Origin: Acidobacteria bacterium UBA6911
Lineage (GTDB): Bacteria > Acidobacteriota > UBA6911
Assembly (NCBI GenBank): GCA_002451015.1
Contig: DKBB01000253.1
Location: 1 to 19,203, forward strand
Direction: 5' to 3'
DNA: 19,203 nucleotides
Below, piece after piece: positions 1 through 6,946 of the stretch. Below the pieces are notes generated by a model, which made no database searches, had not been told where the DNA came from, and was given only the letters and a program-made list of their open reading frames with translations. Made by a program: the position numbers and the translations under genes. Position 1 is the stretch's first letter, and each line of letters opens with the position of its first letter.

Positions 1-1
1 C

Positions 2-157
2 GAAGTTGAGGATCGAAAAAATGCCCTTCTCTTTTTTTATCAACAAGTTGCGTATAAAAAATCCAACTTCGCCGAAGTTGGATTTGCTCCTTTTAAAGTA
101 TTGATCCTCAATGAGATCGACTTTCTTGGCAAAGACAATATCGGAATTGAGGTTTAG
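2..157 (+). CDS. possible 3' end of a plus-strand gene cut by the left window edge
   Basis: The second forward frame is open from the window edge to a TAG at 155-157, giving about 51 residues that end ...GKDNIGIEV. I do not recognise the family. The peptide alternates hydrophobic and charged stretches plausibly (for example FAPFKVLILNEIDFLG), and codon third positions are AT-rich, unlike the GC-richer genes to the right. An open frame of this length can occur by chance, and a strong hairpin at 59-85 lies inside it, so this is tentative. The start, if real, lies outside the window. Confidence 0.3.
   Translation, partial: EVEDRKNALLFFYQQVAYKKSNFAEVGFAPFKVLILNEIDFLGKDNIGIEV
51..85 (-). terminator. 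Rho-independent terminator, minus strand
   Basis: There is a perfect 12-bp stem (59-70 with 74-85) and a three-base loop at 71-73. Read on the minus strand, the stem runs directly into TTTTTTATA, the form expected of an intrinsic terminator. It would end transcripts from the lrp-dapL-lysA-CPBP unit, about 350 nt after the CPBP stop codon. The arm sequence CGAAGTTG also occurs at 1-8, so an alternative pairing with 64-71 is possible. Confidence 0.65.
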
Positions 158-433
158 ACGGGTGCGTTATCTATGAAAATTTGAAGAAAGCTTCGGAAGG
201 GTAGATTATGCCTTCCTTGCTCAAAATAAAAAGATTACGACGGATTTAACCAGAACGCTCGGATGAATATTCCTGTTAACGCCAAAGGAAACGATGAAAG
301 AAAGATTTTGGGGACGACAGCAATTAGAGTCCGGCTCGTTAACCTTTCTCCCAACAGGGGGGGCCGTGCCACAGCCGTTGACGGGTATGTTTCTCGACAT
401 TGCCCGCTTCAAGCAAATAGCCGGAGCCAATTA
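158..433. other. intergenic stretch with no supported gene
   Basis: Between the possible left-edge gene and the CPBP stop codon I see no convincing gene. Short open frames exist on both strands but lack family resemblance. One weak hairpin is present (GGAAGG at about 195-200 with CCTTCC further right) without a T-tract. Confidence 0.5.
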
Positions 434-1855
434 TTAGGTCAGCGCGAATATAGCCAGCAGCAGAACAGTGCTGTTATTCAGAGCGTGTGCGGTCATGGGT
501 GCAATAATAGAGCCGCGCCATTCCCGGATGGCACCCAGAATGAATCCGATGGTTGCCAGCGCAGGGACGGCGATCCATCCCTGTGGGTGAATTACAGCAA
601 ACAGAATTCCTGTTGATGCTGAAGCAATAGGCCAACTCCATCGCTGGCGAAGAAATCCGAACAGGGCACCCCTGAAAAATGTTTCTTCCACGACCGGGGC
701 CCAGATTGAGGCAAGTCCCAAAAGCAGAATCAGGATGACCGGATCGCTCTGGATCTCTTTAATGACGGGATGTGTCGGTACCGTGCCGGTGGATCGGGAG
801 ATTGCAAGGACAAAGACGAGGGATACAGCTAAAAGGGGCAATCCCGCTACATAACCGATTATTCCCGATCCTGCCTCACGGAAAAATCCCCGACCACGGG
901 TCCATCCCAGGGCTTTGCGGATATCACTCCATTTCGATCCTCGAAAAGAAGGCCAGAGCAGTGCAACAACAACAGCCGGAATTGAAAACAGGGAAGGTAG
1001 AATCGGATATCCCGGCAGCAGCCAGGCAACCAGAATGGGCAGGGCGAGGAATCCGAAAATATAGATTGCAAATGCTTCCAGAAGTGACTGTCCGGGATCT
1101 TGCACTGTAGAGAATCTTGTTTGCAGCCGCTTTTTTACCCGTAGGACAATTGCTGTAATAAACAAAACCAGCCCGGCAGCCAATGCGGCCAGGACGAGGG
1201 CCGCGAACAGGATAATAACAACGAAGGTTTTGAGCGCCGATTGAACGATCGCCCGGCGCCCCGGATCCGAGGGATCCATATCCTGGCTCAGCGCCAGTTT
1301 CCCGATCCATCCGTAATTTTCGATGTCCTGACGTTGTTGGCTGGAGAGAGAGGATGTGCCGTCCCGGTAAAGTTGCTGGAACAACGATATATCCCGGGCG
1401 ACACGATTGTTGGGGGATTCTGCGCTGAGCCGTTTTAATTCCAGCAGAACATCTTCCCGGGTGCTCAATTCCGCCAGAATCGGAACAATGGAAAGATGAA
1501 TCCGGGTGTCGTCGGACTGCTGCCGCAACTCTTCCAGTTGGGGTTTGAAATACTCGAGAGCCTGGGCTCTCCCCAGGATACTTTTCAATCCTACGGCATA
1601 TCTCCCCATCAATTGCATCGTTATATCGCTGGCGGAATCAGGCTGGGTCGGCTGCGGCTGCTGCTGCCCGTGCGAAATCTGAGTGATTGCTATGGTTGCA
1701 AAGATCAGCAACCATGCTACGGCGATCCCGACCGTCCATCGAGAGCCTGACGGGCGGGGGGGCGAGACCGAATGACCGGGCTCAGAACTCAGTGGATCGT
1801 TTGTATCGGGCGAGTTCCAGATGGAATCGACAGGTGGAATGTTGGTATCGGACAT
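434..1855 (-). CDS. CPBP-family intramembrane metalloprotease with N-terminal extracytoplasmic region
   Basis: A polytopic membrane protein of 473 residues whose C-terminal half is an Abi/CPBP (Rce1-like) protease domain. The hallmark motifs are present: E390-E391-x3-R395 (VVEETFFRG), a Phe-x3-His motif ending at H423, and H457-x3-N461 (HALNN); these make up the metal-binding active site in this family. Before the domain come a Pro/Ser-rich cytoplasmic leader, a single hydrophobic segment at about 41-60, and a ~150-residue soluble region probably outside the membrane, then membrane segments from about 208. The gene starts 7 nt after the lysA stop on the same strand, so it is probably co-transcribed with lysA. 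The Shine-Dalgarno is weak (translation may depend on lysA). No later ATG would preserve the first membrane segment. Substrate unknown; other CPBP proteins act in prenyl-protein processing, bacteriocin immunity or signalling. Confidence 0.85.
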   Translation of the reverse strand: MSDTNIPPVDSIWNSPDTNDPLSSEPGHSVSPPRPSGSRWTVGIAVAWLLIFATIAITQISHGQQQPQPTQPDSASDITMQLMGRYAVGLKSILGRAQALEYFKPQLEELRQQSDDTRIHLSIVPILAELSTREDVLLELKRLSAESPNNRVARDISLFQQLYRDGTSSLSSQQRQDIENYGWIGKLALSQDMDPSDPGRRAIVQSALKTFVVIILFAALVLAALAAGLVLFITAIVLRVKKRLQTRFSTVQDPGQSLLEAFAIYIFGFLALPILVAWLLPGYPILPSLFSIPAVVVALLWPSFRGSKWSDIRKALGWTRGRGFFREAGSGIIGYVAGLPLLAVSLVFVLAISRSTGTVPTHPVIKEIQSDPVILILLLGLASIWAPVVEETFFRGALFGFLRQRWSWPIASASTGILFAVIHPQGWIAVPALATIGFILGAIREWRGSIIAPMTAHALNNSTVLLLAIFALT

Positions 1856-1862
1856 TGGTAGA

Positions 1863-3140
1863 TTATCCAGTGTATGTTTTGTGAAGCGACAACTTTTTTC
1901 GCTCGAAACGGAGAGTTGCGAAATGATCGTCTATGGTTTCAGCCCTGCGAATGCGTTCTACGGATCCGTCTTTTTTCAACATCAGTTCCTGGGGGCGAAG
2001 CCTGCCGTTGTAGTTAAAGCCCATGGCGTGTCCGTGTGCTCCGGTATCGTGGATGCATAAAATATCTCCGTCCTCGATTTCAGGCAGAACTCTCTGTACA
2101 GCGAACTTATCATTATTTTCGCACAGAGAACCGACAACGTCGACAATCGTTTTGTCCTGGGACATATTTTTCCCTGCAACGGTGATGTGATGGTAGGCGC
2201 CGTACATTCCGGGCCGCATCAAAGCGGACATACATGCATCGACGCCGATGTATTTCCTGTATATGTCTTTATGATTGATGGCGCGGGTGACCAGTACGCC
2301 GTGAGGTCCGGTCATGTAGCGACCGCTTTCTGTATAGAGCACCGGTTTATACCCCATGCGCTTTTCGAAACCTGACAAGAGGGCGGCGATCTCACCGGCC
2401 ATGGCTTCCAGATTCAACGGTTTGTCTTCCGGCCTGTATGGGATCCCGAATCCCCCGCCGATATTGATGAATTCAAAACGAATATCCAGTTGTTTCCCTA
2501 TCCTTTCGATCCGTTCCAGCAGCATTTCGGCGGTTTGGACCATGTAGGTATAGTTGCTTTCATTCGATACCAGCATGGTGTGGAGGCCGAAACGCCGTGC
2601 GCCCAGCGTTTTTGCCTCGCGATATGCGGCAGTCAGCTGTTCATCCGTGATCCCGTATTTCGCTTCTTCCGGATTGCCGATGATGCTGTTGCCTGTGCGG
2701 CTCGAACCCGGGTTGTATCGGAAGCAGATGAGTTCCGGCATTTCCGGGACTTTGGGTATAAGGGAGATGTCGTCCAGGTTCAGGATACAGCCTCCGTCCT
2801 GTGAGGCAGCCAGGAACTCCTCGTTTGAGGTATTGTTGGATGTGAACATGATATCCATGCCGCTTCCCCCCGCCCGGCGTCCCAAAATCAGCTCGGGGAT
2901 CGAACTGCAGTCGAATCCGAAACCCAGGTCCTTCATAATCCCCAGAATGGCGGGATTCGGCAGCGCTTTGACTGCAAAAAACTCCCTGAAGCCCTTGAGG
3001 GCGGAGAAAGCTTTCTTCAGCGCCAGACCTGTTTCTCGGATTCCTGCTTCATCGTATAGATGGAAGGGAGTTCCGAAATGATTGACGATATCCTGAATAA
3101 CAGGATAAAGCCTGTTCTCAAACGATGCGGACATTGGCAT
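1863..3140 (-). CDS. lysA: diaminopimelate decarboxylase
   Basis: A PLP enzyme of the alanine racemase-like fold (group IV decarboxylases), 425 residues, that decarboxylates meso-diaminopimelate to L-lysine, the last step of lysine synthesis. The PLP-binding lysine is K58 in FFAVKALPNP. A glycine-rich phosphate-binding segment (INIGGGFGIPY), ESGRYM and the late CENNDKF motif, where the family has its catalytic cysteine, are all visible. The start is set by a strong Shine-Dalgarno (AAGGAGG, 10 nt before ATG). It lies downstream of dapL with a 206-nt gap that carries a heptad repeat and a hairpin, and 7 nt upstream of the CPBP gene. Arginine or ornithine decarboxylase relatives are less likely given the context and motifs. 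Confidence 0.92.
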   Translation of the reverse strand: MPMSASFENRLYPVIQDIVNHFGTPFHLYDEAGIRETGLALKKAFSALKGFREFFAVKALPNPAILGIMKDLGFGFDCSSIPELILGRRAGGSGMDIMFTSNNTSNEEFLAASQDGGCILNLDDISLIPKVPEMPELICFRYNPGSSRTGNSIIGNPEEAKYGITDEQLTAAYREAKTLGARRFGLHTMLVSNESNYTYMVQTAEMLLERIERIGKQLDIRFEFINIGGGFGIPYRPEDKPLNLEAMAGEIAALLSGFEKRMGYKPVLYTESGRYMTGPHGVLVTRAINHKDIYRKYIGVDACMSALMRPGMYGAYHHITVAGKNMSQDKTIVDVVGSLCENNDKFAVQRVLPEIEDGDILCIHDTGAHGHAMGFNYNGRLRPQELMLKKDGSVERIRRAETIDDHFATLRFERKKLSLHKTYTG

Positions 3141-3214
3141 GGTGGATTGACCTCCTTACGGTTGTGCTCATTAAACCGTATGCTTTCCGATGCAAAACAG
3201 TGCGCCAGGCACAA

Positions 3215-3242
3215 ATTGAAAATTAAAGATTAAAAATTCAAA
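3215..3242. repeat. four degenerate heptanucleotide tandem repeats, ATTNAAA
   Basis: Four adjacent 7-bp units read ATTGAAA, ATTAAAG, ATTAAAA, ATTCAAA. They lie in the dapL-lysA gap, next to the hairpin at 3282-3307. Function unknown; it may be slipped-strand repeat debris. Confidence 0.6.
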
Positions 3243-3271
3243 TATACTATTCATTATTTGACTGCCGATTG

Positions 3272-3310
3272 TATTGTTCCCGGGGCGAACACAAGATTCG
3301 CCCCTACAAT
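3272..3310. repeat. palindromic intergenic repeat, copy 1 (GGGGCGAA-N7-TTCGCCCC)
   Basis: A perfect 8-bp stem (3282-3289 with 3297-3304) closes a 7-nt loop. An outer ATTGT/ACAAT pairing at 3272-3276 and 3306-3310 extends it. A second, partly decayed copy with the same loop length and an identical right arm (TTCGCCCCTAC) lies at 7588-7613. The sequence resembles the GTAGGGGCGAA...TTCGCCC type of short palindrome found dispersed in many bacterial genomes (recalled, not searched). Here it separates dapL from lysA and could modulate read-through or mRNA stability. Confidence 0.6.
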
Positions 3311-3346
3311 AGCCTTCCCCTTTTTGCGTCAGTACCCGAATCCCGA

Positions 3347-4573
3347 TCAGATTGCCACCGCCTGCTTGATTCGCTGCATGGCTTCCTCAACGTCTTCATA
3401 ATTATTAAAGGCGCTGATACGGATGTACCCTTCGCCGCATTTCCCGAATCCCGCGCCCGGGGTGCAGACCACACCGGCTTTTTCCAGCAGCATATCGAAG
3501 AATGCCCAGGAGTCCGTTTTCCCGTCGATCCATATGTAGGGCGAATTTTCTCCTCCGATGCATTCAAATCCTAGTGCGCTGATTTCCTTGCGAATCAGCG
3601 CGGCATTTTTCAGGTAGTAATCGATCAGTTCCTTTACCTGAACCATTCCTTTCTCACTGTACACCGCCTCGGCCGCCCTCTGGACCGGGTAGGAGACTCC
3701 GTTGAACTTGGTCGTGTGCCGACGGTTCCATAAAGAATGCAGGGGATATGCTTCTCCGCTTTCGGTGAACGCCTTGCAGGATTTGGGTACAACCGTAAAG
3801 GCGCAGCGCGTTCCGGTGAACCCGGCAGTTTTGGAGAAGCTCCTGAATTCAAGCGCGACTTCCCGGGCGCCTTCGATTTCGTAAATTGAACGGGGCAGAG
3901 AGTCGTCCCGGAGAAAGGCTTCGTAGGCAGCGTCGTACAGAATAAGAGCTTTGTTCTTCCTCGCATACTCCACCCATGCCGAAAGCTGGGATTTCGTAAT
4001 AACCGCTCCGGTTGGATTGTTCGGGAAGCACAGGTAGATCAGGTCCGCTTTTTCTTTTGGCGGTTCGGGGACGAATCCGTTCTCACGGGTAAGTTCGATA
4101 TAAACGATTCCGTTATAGCGCCCGTTTTTGAAAGTTCCCGTACGGCCTGCCATTACATTGGTGTCCAGGTAAACCGGATAGACCGGATCAGGGATGGCGA
4201 TTTTAATGTCAGTGGCGAAAATTTCCTGAATATTGCCGGTATCGCATTTAGCCCCGTCACTGATAAAAATCTCATCTGCAGCAATATCCGCGCCCCTATC
4301 CTGGAAATCCGCTGCGGCGATTTTTTCGCGCAGGAATGCATACCCCTGTTCGGGGCCATATCCGCGGAAAGTCTCAATGGAGGCCATTTCCTCCGCCGCC
4401 TTGTGGAACGCTTCAATACAGGCTTCCGGCAGTGGACGGGTTACATCTCCGATGCCCAGCTTGATAATTTTCTTGTCAGGATGGGCTGCCTGGTAGGCGG
4501 ACACTCTTTTCGCGATTTCCGAAAATAAATAGGACGACTGAAGTTTCAGATAGTGTTCGTTTAATTTAATCAC
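3347..4573 (-). CDS. dapL: LL-diaminopimelate aminotransferase
   Basis: A fold-type I PLP aminotransferase of 408 residues, close to the usual DapL length, that converts tetrahydrodipicolinate directly to LL-diaminopimelate with glutamate as amino donor. This bypasses the succinylase/acetylase branches. The N-terminus ([20 protein letters not shown]) and [13 protein letters not shown] are characteristic of DapL. The internal aldimine lysine is K248 in [23 protein letters not shown] and the D-x-AYE region bind cofactor. The start is GTG at 4571-4573, chosen because GGAGG lies 6 nt upstream and the family N-terminus begins there. It lies between the Lrp-type regulator and lysA on the same strand, so the three probably form one lysine/DAP unit. 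DapL is typical of Desulfobacterota, Chlamydiae, plants and some archaea. Confidence 0.94.
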   Translation of the reverse strand: MIKLNEHYLKLQSSYLFSEIAKRVSAYQAAHPDKKIIKLGIGDVTRPLPEACIEAFHKAAEEMASIETFRGYGPEQGYAFLREKIAAADFQDRGADIAADEIFISDGAKCDTGNIQEIFATDIKIAIPDPVYPVYLDTNVMAGRTGTFKNGRYNGIVYIELTRENGFVPEPPKEKADLIYLCFPNNPTGAVITKSQLSAWVEYARKNKALILYDAAYEAFLRDDSLPRSIYEIEGAREVALEFRSFSKTAGFTGTRCAFTVVPKSCKAFTESGEAYPLHSLWNRRHTTKFNGVSYPVQRAAEAVYSEKGMVQVKELIDYYLKNAALIRKEISALGFECIGGENSPYIWIDGKTDSWAFFDMLLEKAGVVCTPGAGFGKCGEGYIRISAFNNYEDVEEAMQRIKQAVAI

Positions 4574-4667
4574 GCTGTACCTCCGATCATTCTCGTATCC
4601 ATCTCACATTCCGCTGACAGCGGTTCTCAAGGGATCGCCCGGAATCATCCCCACTCCATGAAAGATT

Positions 4668-5132
4668 CTACTCATCGATGGGTATCTTTGCCGTTTCCTT
4701 ATAGGTCGAAAGAACGACGGATGTGCGTGTCGTCCGGATGCCCTTGATGGGTGCAATCTCATTCCGGATGAAACGGCCCAGGTCCCGGTTGTCCGCCACT
4801 CTGATTTTTATCAGAAAGGAATCTTCTCCCGTAACGTAATGAACTTCCTGTACGCCCGGAATATCCCCAAGAAGCCGGCCGATCCGTTTTTCGTCGGCCA
4901 GTTTCTGAATGCCGACGACGATAAAGGCCACCAGACTGCGGGAGAACCGCTCAGGATTCAGGCGCACTTCATATCCGTCGATAAATCCCTGGCTTTCCAG
5001 TTTGCGAATACGTTCAAGTACCGCCGATGGCGCCAGTCCCACCTGGCGGGCTACATCGACATTCGGAATTCGAGCCCGTTCCTGCAGGATCTTCAGTATT
5101 TTTAAGCTGATTTCATCGATCTGTTCCGCCAT
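4668..5132 (-). CDS. Lrp/AsnC-family transcriptional regulator
   Basis: A 154-residue feast/famine regulator. The N-terminal winged helix-turn-helix is clear (RARIPNVDVARQVGLAPSAV, then LERIRKLESQGFIDGYEV), followed by a C-terminal RAM ligand/oligomerisation domain (about 68-150, with GVQEVHYVTGEDSFLIKIR). Family members form dimers and octamers that wrap DNA and often sense an amino acid. A GAGG Shine-Dalgarno lies 8 nt before the ATG. The gene is 94 nt upstream of dapL on the same strand, suggesting control of lysine/DAP synthesis, with lysine or a precursor as plausible effector (inference). Three operator-like sites overlap its promoter, which argues for autoregulation. Confidence 0.9.
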   Translation of the reverse strand: MAEQIDEISLKILKILQERARIPNVDVARQVGLAPSAVLERIRKLESQGFIDGYEVRLNPERFSRSLVAFIVVGIQKLADEKRIGRLLGDIPGVQEVHYVTGEDSFLIKIRVADNRDLGRFIRNEIAPIKGIRTTRTSVVLSTYKETAKIPIDE

Positions 5133-5158
5133 CTATTCTGCCTCATAAATTAATAACA

Positions 5159-5232
5159 GAATATTATTCACTATATATATGTATGTCAAGAATAATATTC
5201 GGACAAAATTGCCTATATGTTTAATATTATTC
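5159..5232 (-). promoter_or_regulatory. three operator-like sites spaced about 31 bp, probable Lrp-type binding array
   Basis: GAATATTATTC at 5159-5169, its exact reverse complement GAATAATATTC at 5190-5200, and TAATATTATTC (10 of 11) at 5222-5232. Start-to-start spacings are 31 and 32 bp, close to three helical turns, so the sites face the same side of the helix. The first overlaps the -10 box and the second abuts the -35 box of the regulator promoter. That arrangement suits cooperative binding by an oligomeric Lrp protein and autorepression (inference). Confidence 0.65.
5161..5189 (-). promoter_or_regulatory. sigma-70 type promoter of the lrp-dapL-lysA unit
   Basis: On the minus strand, TTGACA (5184-5189) is followed by exactly 17 bp and TAATAT (5161-5166): a full-match -35 and a five-of-six -10. 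Expected transcription start is near 5154, giving a ~20-nt leader that contains the regulator's Shine-Dalgarno. Confidence 0.75.
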
Positions 5233-5240
5233 TTATGTGG

Positions 5241-5775
5241 GCGCTTTCTTGTGCCCGGTGCAAACTGTCGCGTCCTTTTCGCCCCCGGGTGATGGACAAC
5301 GGTTGCATTAACTTCATCTTATCCTGGCGTTCTGGCGTGGAACGATTGGATGCACTTTTTTAACTGGTGACCGGATTAAATAGGGCATCTACCCAATAAT
5401 CGAAATTGCATTGATTTCTAAGTTATGAGTAGCAGGATTAGTGAAAAAGCCGGGGAGGGGAAAATTCCCTGTCAACAGAAGCAGCCCGCTCCAGTTATCC
5501 CTGGGTTTGTCCTGCTGGCGGTCGGCACCAGCTATTTCTTCCCCAGGCTTGCAGGGACCCGGTCGATCATTGGGCGCAAACTCGATGCGCCTCTCTGATG
5601 ACCAAAACATGGATTGGGTTAAGGCGTTGCACCGTGGGTTATCGGGCGTAATCTTTAACGGTTAAAAAATTGCTTTACCCCGTTTCAGTTCCGTTCCGGC
5701 AAGAAACGGATCCCGGATAGATTATCGATTTGCATTCGGTGCGTATTCTTCCGGAAACCTTCGACCTTTGACTCT
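5241..5775. other. 535-nt stretch without a recognisable gene
   Basis: Located between the lrp promoter array and the LpdD-like stop codon. Short open frames up to about 74 codons exist on both strands (for example 5425-5598 plus, 5389-5610 minus), but none resembles a family I know and none has a convincing Shine-Dalgarno. A 7-bp inverted repeat (CCGTTTC/GAAACGG, about 5680-5709) with a T-run some distance after it on the minus strand could weakly terminate the ubiX unit. It may be decayed coding sequence. Confidence 0.4.
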
Positions 5776-6147
5776 TCACGAGCTGCCCGATGTCTCAATG
5801 AAGCGATCGATCAGGATGCCGCAGTTGCTTACGATTGCCTCGATTTCCTCTTCTGTAATATCGTCGAGGTGAATTCCTGCAATGGCGCAAACCGGTTTTT
5901 TCAGGTGCCTGCATATTTGGTATGCCGCCATATAGGCAATAGAGTCGTCCCTGTGGCCGAACCGGGTGAGGACCGATGTGGACGCCCGTTGCTCCCCGAA
6001 ATGGTATTCCGACAGGGCTACCGCACCGATATGCTCCTGGCTATTGAACAGGCGGACGAAAAGATCGTTTCCTATCGAGTGCGTGGACAGGCTTACTTTC
6101 GTACGCCCATCGCCTTCATGCAATAGAACCGGTTTTATGTCAGTCAT
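5776..6147 (-). CDS. LpdD-like protein, putative prenylated-flavin chaperone
   Basis: A 123-residue soluble protein. The pattern (GDGRTKVSLSTHSIGNDLFV, GAVALSEYHFG, then CAIAGIHLDDITEEEIEAIV near the C-terminus) resembles LpdD, the small partner of gallate/hydroxybenzoate decarboxylase systems, now regarded as a chaperone for prenylated flavin. That function is established for LpdD-type proteins, not for this one. Its ATG lies inside the end of ubiX (8-nt overlap), so the two are translationally coupled and probably act together in delivering prenyl-FMN to a UbiD-type decarboxylase. No ubiD gene is in the window. The family call is from memory of the pattern. Confidence 0.6.
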   Translation of the reverse strand: MTDIKPVLLHEGDGRTKVSLSTHSIGNDLFVRLFNSQEHIGAVALSEYHFGEQRASTSVLTRFGHRDDSIAYMAAYQICRHLKKPVCAIAGIHLDDITEEEIEAIVSNCGILIDRFIETSGSS

Positions 6148-6712
6148 GGGTTCCTGCCCACCTTCGATACAGGTTGTGCTCGATCTGAAACAGGTCGAGA
6201 GCCTTGCCTATGGTGTGATCGATGATGTCCTGTATCGTTTGGGGTTGATGGTAAAAAGCCGGGGCGGGCGGCATGATGATGCCACCCATTTCCGTCACTT
6301 GGACCATGTTTCTCAGGTGGCCCAGGTGCAGCGGGGTTTCCCGTACCAGCAGCAAAAGACGGCTTCGCTCTTTCAATGTTACGTCCGCCGCCCGGGTCAA
6401 AAGGTTGTCCGAATAAGCATTGGCAAGGGCGGAAAGCGTCTTCATGCTGCACGGAGCGACGATCATGCCGTCGCGCATAAACGAGCCGCTGGCCAGGCAC
6501 GCTGCAATATCGTCAATCGGATAGACCTGTTTCGCATAGGCCTTGATATCCTCGACCTTGAAATCTGTTTCTATTCCAATTGTTTTTTCACACGCTTTTG
6601 AAATAACCAGGTGTGTTTCGATGTCCTTCATTTCGAACAAAACCTGAAGCAGGCGAATGCCGTAGATGACTCCGGTAGTCCCGTTCATGCCGACTATAAT
6701 TCTCAAGTTCAC
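6140..6712 (-). CDS. ubiX: UbiX-family flavin prenyltransferase
   Basis: A 190-residue flavoprotein that joins a dimethylallyl group to FMN, making the prenyl-FMN cofactor of UbiD-type (de)carboxylases. Signature segments are the N-terminal GMNGTTGVIYGIRLL (about 8-22), APCSMKTLSALANAYSDNLL (86-105), RAADVTLKE (107-115), RETPLH (124-129) and PAFYHQP (151-157), ending near the usual length with YRRW. The start is GTG at 6710-6712: it is the only usable start that keeps the first beta strand before the in-frame upstream stop. The Shine-Dalgarno is poor (AGGGAG sits very close to the GTG). It overlaps the LpdD-like gene by 8 nt and is divergent from the radical SAM gene. The absence of ubiD nearby leaves the served decarboxylase open: an aromatic-acid decarboxylase, or ubiquinone/menaquinone synthesis. 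Confidence 0.9.
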   Translation of the reverse strand: MNLRIIVGMNGTTGVIYGIRLLQVLFEMKDIETHLVISKACEKTIGIETDFKVEDIKAYAKQVYPIDDIAACLASGSFMRDGMIVAPCSMKTLSALANAYSDNLLTRAADVTLKERSRLLLLVRETPLHLGHLRNMVQVTEMGGIIMPPAPAFYHQPQTIQDIIDHTIGKALDLFQIEHNLYRRWAGTHD

Positions 6713-6803
6713 TCTCCCTATTCCGTATTTCTCGATAGGCTATTCTGTACCGTCCCGGTCGTTTCGCATACAAAGACCGCTGCGAGAAATACAGATTAAT
6801 AGG

Positions 6804-6833
6804 AATCTACTAGATCGCGGGATTCGGAGTCAA
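6804..6833 (-). promoter_or_regulatory. candidate promoter for ubiX-lpdD
   Basis: On the minus strand TTGACT (6828-6833) is followed by 18 bp and TAGATT (6804-6809), matching the consensus at five of six and four of six. It would start transcription roughly 85 nt before the ubiX GTG. Just beside it, ATTGCTTCC occurs twice (6833-6841 and 6848-6856, 15 bp apart), a possible binding site in the divergent control region. Confidence 0.4.
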
Positions 6834-6946
6834 TTGCTTCCTGAATTATTGCTTCCGGGCACGCGCGTTACAATTCAGACAGGTACCGGGTGGCAGTCAA
6901 TAAAATTTTCTTTTGGGAAGGACGAATCGGGTAGCATTGAGGTGTT

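Noticed and set aside
221..430. 69-codon minus-strand open frame just after the CPBP gene
   Set aside because: No family resemblance and unconvincing composition.
263..616. 117-codon plus-strand open frame
   Set aside because: Overlaps the end of the CPBP gene on the opposite strand, low complexity (Gln/Arg/Asn-rich), no Shine-Dalgarno.
3141..3346. Possible lysine riboswitch before lysA
   Set aside because: The 206-nt gap holds a heptad repeat and a simple hairpin but nothing like the multi-helix lysine aptamer.
4611..4625. CCGCTGACAGCGG hairpin between lrp and dapL
   Set aside because: Only five pairs and no T-tract; not enough for a terminator.
5274..5285. TTTTCGCCCC resembling the right arm of the dispersed palindrome
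   Set aside because: No matching left arm or 7-nt loop; too short to call a third copy.
5389..5665. Short open frames on both strands in the gap before the LpdD-like gene
   Set aside because: Mutually overlapping, no convincing ribosome binding site, Pro/Gly/Ser-rich; treated as non-coding.
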